From NCBI GenBank assembly GCA_948496895.1, contig CAOOJO010000093.1, positions 1-8,552 of the forward strand: a stretch of 8,552 bases of DNA. Reading direction: 5' to 3'. Source of the DNA: an uncultured Acetatifactor sp. Lineage in GTDB: Bacteria; Bacillota; Clostridia; Lachnospirales; Lachnospiraceae. Below are positions 6,196 through 8,552 of this stretch, one piece after another. Within the stretch, counting starts at the first letter, position 1. Each line of letters starts with the position of its first letter. A program made the translations under genes and the position numbers. Under the pieces are notes generated by a model. The model was given only the letters and a program-made list of their open reading frames with translations. It had not been told where the DNA came from and made no database searches.

Positions 6196-7989
6196 TCAGT
6201 CCCGCACACAGGCGATGACTGCCCGGATGGGCTCCCCCTCCGGGGAGAGGATGCTGTACGCCCCGGCGGCCTCCGGCACGATGCAGGTCTCCGCGTAGTG
6301 CAGCGCGAAGGGCGGGAAGTTCTCCGATTGGCTTAAGAGCAGGGCATGGGAGCCCTCCACCAGATTGATGACATGGACGCTGCCGTTTCGGCGGATCGGC
6401 AGCTCTTTTTTCGTGCTGACCCGGTAGGTGTCCAGAAACTCCCGCCTGTGCAGGCCTGTGCGCTCCACGGTGCCGTTTTCATCCTGATGCAGTATCGTAA
6501 TTGCGTTTATCAGATTTTCTTTTACCCACTCGGTATCCCTTTCCCACTGAATGTTGGCCATGCCGTGCTCCAGGTGGATGGGCCGGGGCCTGCCGTCCAG
6601 GTCCAGCCGCCCCCAGTCCCAGAGCTTGAAGGTGAAGATATAGGGGGTGGCGCTGATCTCCAGCACCATGGTATCTGCGCCGGAGCAGTGCACCGTCCCG
6701 GCGGGGATCAGCACATGGTCGTGCTTCTTCACCGGGATGCGGTTGACGAACCTTTCCGCGGGGAAGGCCGGGCCGCCGCTCTGGGCCTTCTCCAGCGCCC
6801 GGCGCATCTCCTCCGGGTCGGTTCCGGTCCGGATCCCCAGATAGACGCAGGGGTCTTCGCCCTGGGCGTCCAGCAGGTAATAGCTCTCGTCCTGGGTGTA
6901 GTGCATGTTGAACTGCTGCTGGATATATTCCGTCAGGGGGTGCACCTGGAGGGACAGGTTCTGGCCGTGCACGGTGTCCAGCATGTCGAAGCGGATGGGG
7001 AACTCCCTGCCGAAGCGGGCGTGCACCCTGTCCCCCAGCAGCTCCCTGGGACAGGAATGGACCAGGTTCAGCGCGGGGGTTTGGATCAGCTGTCCGCCGA
7101 AATCCAGGAGGAGGCTGTTCTCCTCCGGCACGCCGTCGAAGCTCCAGGCGTAGTTGCTGCCGTTCTCCGGCAGGCCGAAGCGGGCCGCCATCCAGTCGCC
7201 GCCCCATACCCCCGGGTCGAAGTAGGGCACCATGCGGAAGGGCTGGGCCGCGGCCTGGGAGAGGGCTTCGCGGTAGGCCTCTCCGGAGACCATGGCAGGA
7301 GCCCCTTCCGTGGTCATGTCCAGATAGAAGTCCATCCGGGGGAGCAGCCTGTCCTTCACCCTGTCTGCCCAGCGCCATTCGGCGAAATAGCCTCTTTTGT
7401 ATTTTTCGTTCCGGGGGAGGGACGTCCTGGCGGTGCGCCAGTTGGGGAGGCCTCTTCGGTAGCGGAGCTGGATCTCCCACCGGGTGATGTCCGCCAGGAT
7501 CAGGAGGTCTCCCTGGCAGACCAGGGACGCGCCCACGCCGTATACCAGCACGATGCCGGAATCCGCGGCATCGATCAGACGGCGGGCGGCCTCCAGGTTC
7601 TCGGGCGGGAAGAATTCCTCCAGCCGCCTGGTGGTCATGATGGCGAAGACGGGGTCGTCCGTCAGGTCGCGCCGGATCTGGGCATCGATGTCCTCCGGGG
7701 CCAGGGCCAGGTCGTCGCTGTGGACGGTTTCCGCGGGATTCAGGGGGGAGAACAGCGACAGCACCTCCTCCTGGTCCACGCCGGGATAGCACTCCACAGT
7801 GATGATGATTTTCTTGTAGTCGGTTTTTCCAGGGTCGATTTTTCCGCAGCCGTTTTTCCCGTAGTTGCCGCGCAGACGGGAGAGGCTTATTTTTATGGCA
7901 TCGCTGCCCGCGGACACGGCACCGTCATGGCCGGTGACGCGGATGGTGGGGAACTGCCTGTAGGGATAGGTGGGGCGGTCTTGCTTCAT
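6196..7989 (-). CDS. Class I mannose-6-phosphate isomerase with N-terminal extension
   Basis: Predicted cytoplasmic, zinc-dependent interconversion of mannose 6-phosphate and fructose 6-phosphate. At 597 residues it is much longer than the usual 310-400-residue enzymes but fits a long class I form seen in Firmicutes. The cupin part runs from about 253 to 597: PYFDPGVWGGDWM (255-267) opens it, and LSLQVHP (345-351) supplies zinc ligands Gln348 and His350. QDESYYLL (366-373) supplies Glu368, and IPAGTVH (428-434) supplies His434. All four metal ligands are present. Residues 60-250 form a separate domain (IIITVECYPGV, SDD, DLTDDPVF, IVLVYGVGASLV, ADITRWEIQLRYR) that resembles a uridine-kinase-like fold lacking a working P-loop. 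The start is supported by GGAGGT (7997-8002), 7 nt upstream. It is divergent from the GntR regulator. A link to mannose, or another aldose, depends on the inducer of that regulator. Confidence 0.87.
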   Translation of the reverse strand: MKQDRPTYPYRQFPTIRVTGHDGAVSAGSDAIKISLSRLRGNYGKNGCGKIDPGKTDYKKIIITVECYPGVDQEEVLSLFSPLNPAETVHSDDLALAPEDIDAQIRRDLTDDPVFAIMTTRRLEEFFPPENLEAARRLIDAADSGIVLVYGVGASLVCQGDLLILADITRWEIQLRYRRGLPNWRTARTSLPRNEKYKRGYFAEWRWADRVKDRLLPRMDFYLDMTTEGAPAMVSGEAYREALSQAAAQPFRMVPYFDPGVWGGDWMAARFGLPENGSNYAWSFDGVPEENSLLLDFGGQLIQTPALNLVHSCPRELLGDRVHARFGREFPIRFDMLDTVHGQNLSLQVHPLTEYIQQQFNMHYTQDESYYLLDAQGEDPCVYLGIRTGTDPEEMRRALEKAQSGGPAFPAERFVNRIPVKKHDHVLIPAGTVHCSGADTMVLEISATPYIFTFKLWDWGRLDLDGRPRPIHLEHGMANIQWERDTEWVKENLINAITILHQDENGTVERTGLHRREFLDTYRVSTKKELPIRRNGSVHVINLVEGSHALLLSQSENFPPFALHYAETCIVPEAAGAYSILSPEGEPIRAVIACVRD

Positions 7990-8068
7990 GAGGGATACCT
8001 CCGATTTTGCTGTCTTGGTGTCTGGGTTCTCCGGGATGCTCTCCGGCTCTGATTCCAGCGGGCTTTTA

Positions 8069-8138
8069 TGTCAATACAATACAGGAATCCAGAAAATTTG
8101 TCAATACATAAGTTTAAAAAGAAAAATATGTATTTACA
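8069..8138. promoter_or_regulatory. Three phased TGT-N4-ACA operator candidates
   Basis: TGTCAATACA occurs at 8069-8078 and 8099-8108, and TGTATTTACA at 8129-8138, exactly 30 bp apart each time. The outer TGT/ACA symmetry is close to operators of UTRA-type GntR regulators such as TreR (TTGTATATACAA). The middle copy contains the isomerase -35, the third contains the gntR -35, and the first overlaps the isomerase -10. They are the likely binding sites of the adjacent GntR protein; the assignment is inference from position and pattern. Confidence 0.65.
8076..8104 (-). promoter_or_regulatory. Promoter of the mannose-6-phosphate isomerase gene
   Basis: On the minus strand a perfect TTGACA (8099-8104) is 17 nt upstream of TATTGT (8076-8081, four of six matches). 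The start point would lie near 8069, giving an 80-nt leader to the ATG at 7989. The -35 box is contained within one of the TGT-N4-ACA sites and the -10 overlaps another, which predicts repression by steric exclusion. Confidence 0.7.
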
Positions 8139-8141
8139 AAT
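8096..8141. repeat. 15-bp inverted repeat spanning the two divergent -35 boxes
   Basis: Positions 8096-8110 and 8127-8141 are complementary at 14 of 15 positions; the one mismatch pairs 8102 with 8135. They are separated by a 16-nt A-rich spacer (8111-8126). The repeat makes the two divergent promoters near mirror images, so one regulator could occupy both equally. Confidence 0.8.
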
Positions 8142-8161
8142 CGGGGCGGTAATGATATACT
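8133..8161 (+). promoter_or_regulatory. Promoter of the gntR gene
   Basis: TTTACA (8133-8138, five of six) is 17 nt upstream of TATACT (8156-8161, five of six). Transcription would start near 8168, leaving a GC-rich leader of about 120 nt. The -35 lies inside the third TGT-N4-ACA site, which predicts autorepression. Confidence 0.75.
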
Positions 8162-8176
8162 GGCCTCAGTGCAGAG

Positions 8177-8206
8177 CGAGGCATCACAGGTCGAGGCGTC
8201 ACAGGC
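8177..8206 (+). repeat. Tandem 15-bp repeat in the gntR leader
   Basis: Two head-to-tail 15-mers, CGAGGCATCACAGGT (8177-8191) and CGAGGCGTCACAGGC (8192-8206), agree at 13 of 15 positions. They lie in the transcribed leader downstream of the predicted gntR start point. Function is unknown; slippage is the simplest origin. Confidence 0.75.
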
Positions 8207-8217
8207 CGCAACGCCGC

Positions 8218-8232
8218 ATGGCGCAGCGCCAT
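8218..8232 (+). repeat. Perfect 15-bp palindrome in the gntR leader
   Basis: ATGGCGC-A-GCGCCAT is a perfect 7-bp inverted repeat about one central base. It is GC-rich and lies 58 bp before the gntR start codon. It could be a protein site or, with its inner pairs opened to form a loop, part of an RNA stem. It is not followed by a T-tract and so is not an intrinsic terminator. Confidence 0.55.
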
Positions 8233-8290
8233 TGCCTGCCGCAAGCCGCGGGGAAGGCCTGGGGGCAGCACAGCACGGAAAGGGGGAGCC

Positions 8291-8552
8291 ATGCAGTCGA
8301 GATATGTGCAGATAGCGGAGCGGATCCGGGGGGAGATCGCCAGCGGGCAATATGCCTCCGGCGACAGGATACCCACAGAGAATGAGCTGGCCCGGATGCT
8401 GGACGTCAGCCGCCCCACGGTGCGCCAGGCCTTGGACCTCCTGGCCAGGGAAGGGCTTCTGGTGCGGGTGAAGGGCAGCGGCACCTTCGTCTCCCAGTCC
8501 AAGCTGGTGCATGAATCCACCACCTTCGTCACCGGATACCGGGAGGAGAGCA
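8291..8552 (+). CDS. GntR-family transcriptional regulator, 3' end outside window
   Basis: The first 87 residues of a DNA-binding regulator. Residues 1-68 form a complete GntR winged helix-turn-helix: the YVQIAERIRGEIASGQYASGDRIPTE opening, the recognition region NELARMLDVSRPTVRQALDLL (31-51), and the wing GLLVRVKGSGTFV (55-67). The next residues (ESTTFVTGYREES) resemble the beginning of a UTRA ligand-binding domain, which would put it in the HutC/TreR group responding to sugars or sugar phosphates. A LacI-type effector domain, as in AraR, cannot be excluded because the gene leaves the window. The start is supported by an AGGGGGAG ribosome-binding site (8281-8288). Divergence from the isomerase gene and the phased operator sites between them make that gene and gntR itself the likely targets. 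Confidence 0.9.
   Translation, partial: MQSRYVQIAERIRGEIASGQYASGDRIPTENELARMLDVSRPTVRQALDLLAREGLLVRVKGSGTFVSQSKLVHESTTFVTGYREES

Noticed and set aside
7822..7845. GKIDPGKT at isomerase residues 49-56, matching the Walker A pattern
   Set aside because: No hydrophobic strand precedes it, it lies in a linker-like Gly/Lys-rich segment, and the strand that should lead into a P-loop follows it instead. Probably a chance match.
6346..8052. 568-codon open frame on the plus strand opposite the isomerase gene
   Set aside because: It is a shadow of the GC-rich codon pattern of the minus-strand gene; its translation is low-complexity with no family motif, whereas the minus strand encodes a full zinc isomerase.
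8068..8385. Plus-strand reading frame overlapping the gntR leader and start
   Set aside because: Runs through the promoter and into gntR in another frame, with no ribosome-binding site and no plausible protein.

Overview
The window is GC-rich, densely coded DNA with strong Shine-Dalgarno sites (AGGAGG-like) and G/C-ending codons. Together with the protein families present, this suggests a Clostridia-type Bacillota genome, probably Lachnospiraceae. The taxonomy is inferred from style and protein resemblance, not from a marker gene. No rRNA, tRNA, CRISPR array, insertion sequence or phage gene was found. The content looks like ordinary chromosome: metabolism, transport and regulation.

Layout. 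(1) Positions 1-2406, plus strand: a tightly spaced cluster of a class I/II PLP aminotransferase (5' end outside the window), a lipoprotein with a long acidic linker, and the tRNA 2'-O-methyltransferase TrmL. Gaps of 12 and 17 nt suggest one transcript. (2) Positions 2500-3111, plus: a uridine-kinase-like P-loop kinase. Its tail overlaps by 35 bp the tail of a convergent AEC-family transporter (3077-3991, minus). (3) Positions 3992-4175: a divergent regulatory region between the AEC transporter and a GPH-family sugar:cation symporter (4176-5606, plus). It holds a duplicated extended -10 promoter element and nested inverted repeats. (4) Positions 5770-6114, plus: an unrecognised 114-residue protein with its own well-formed promoter. 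(5) Positions 6196-7989, minus: a 597-residue class I mannose-6-phosphate isomerase with a roughly 255-residue N-terminal extension. (6) Positions 8291 to the window end, plus: the N-terminal part of a GntR-family regulator divergent from the isomerase.

How it works together. The clearest local system is the isomerase/GntR divergent pair. Their 301-bp gap contains two good sigma-A-type promoters facing away from each other and three TGT-N4-ACA sites at exactly 30-bp intervals. Two of these coincide with the -35 boxes and the third abuts the isomerase -10. This predicts that the GntR protein represses both itself and the isomerase until a sugar or sugar-phosphate is present. The GPH symporter may supply sugar to the same metabolism, but the sequence does not prove that link.

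I did not find a convincing new multi-gene system. The items most worth a second look are the phased operator array, the N-terminal domain of the isomerase, the duplicated AEC promoter, and the orphan 114-residue protein with its palindrome-bearing promoter.
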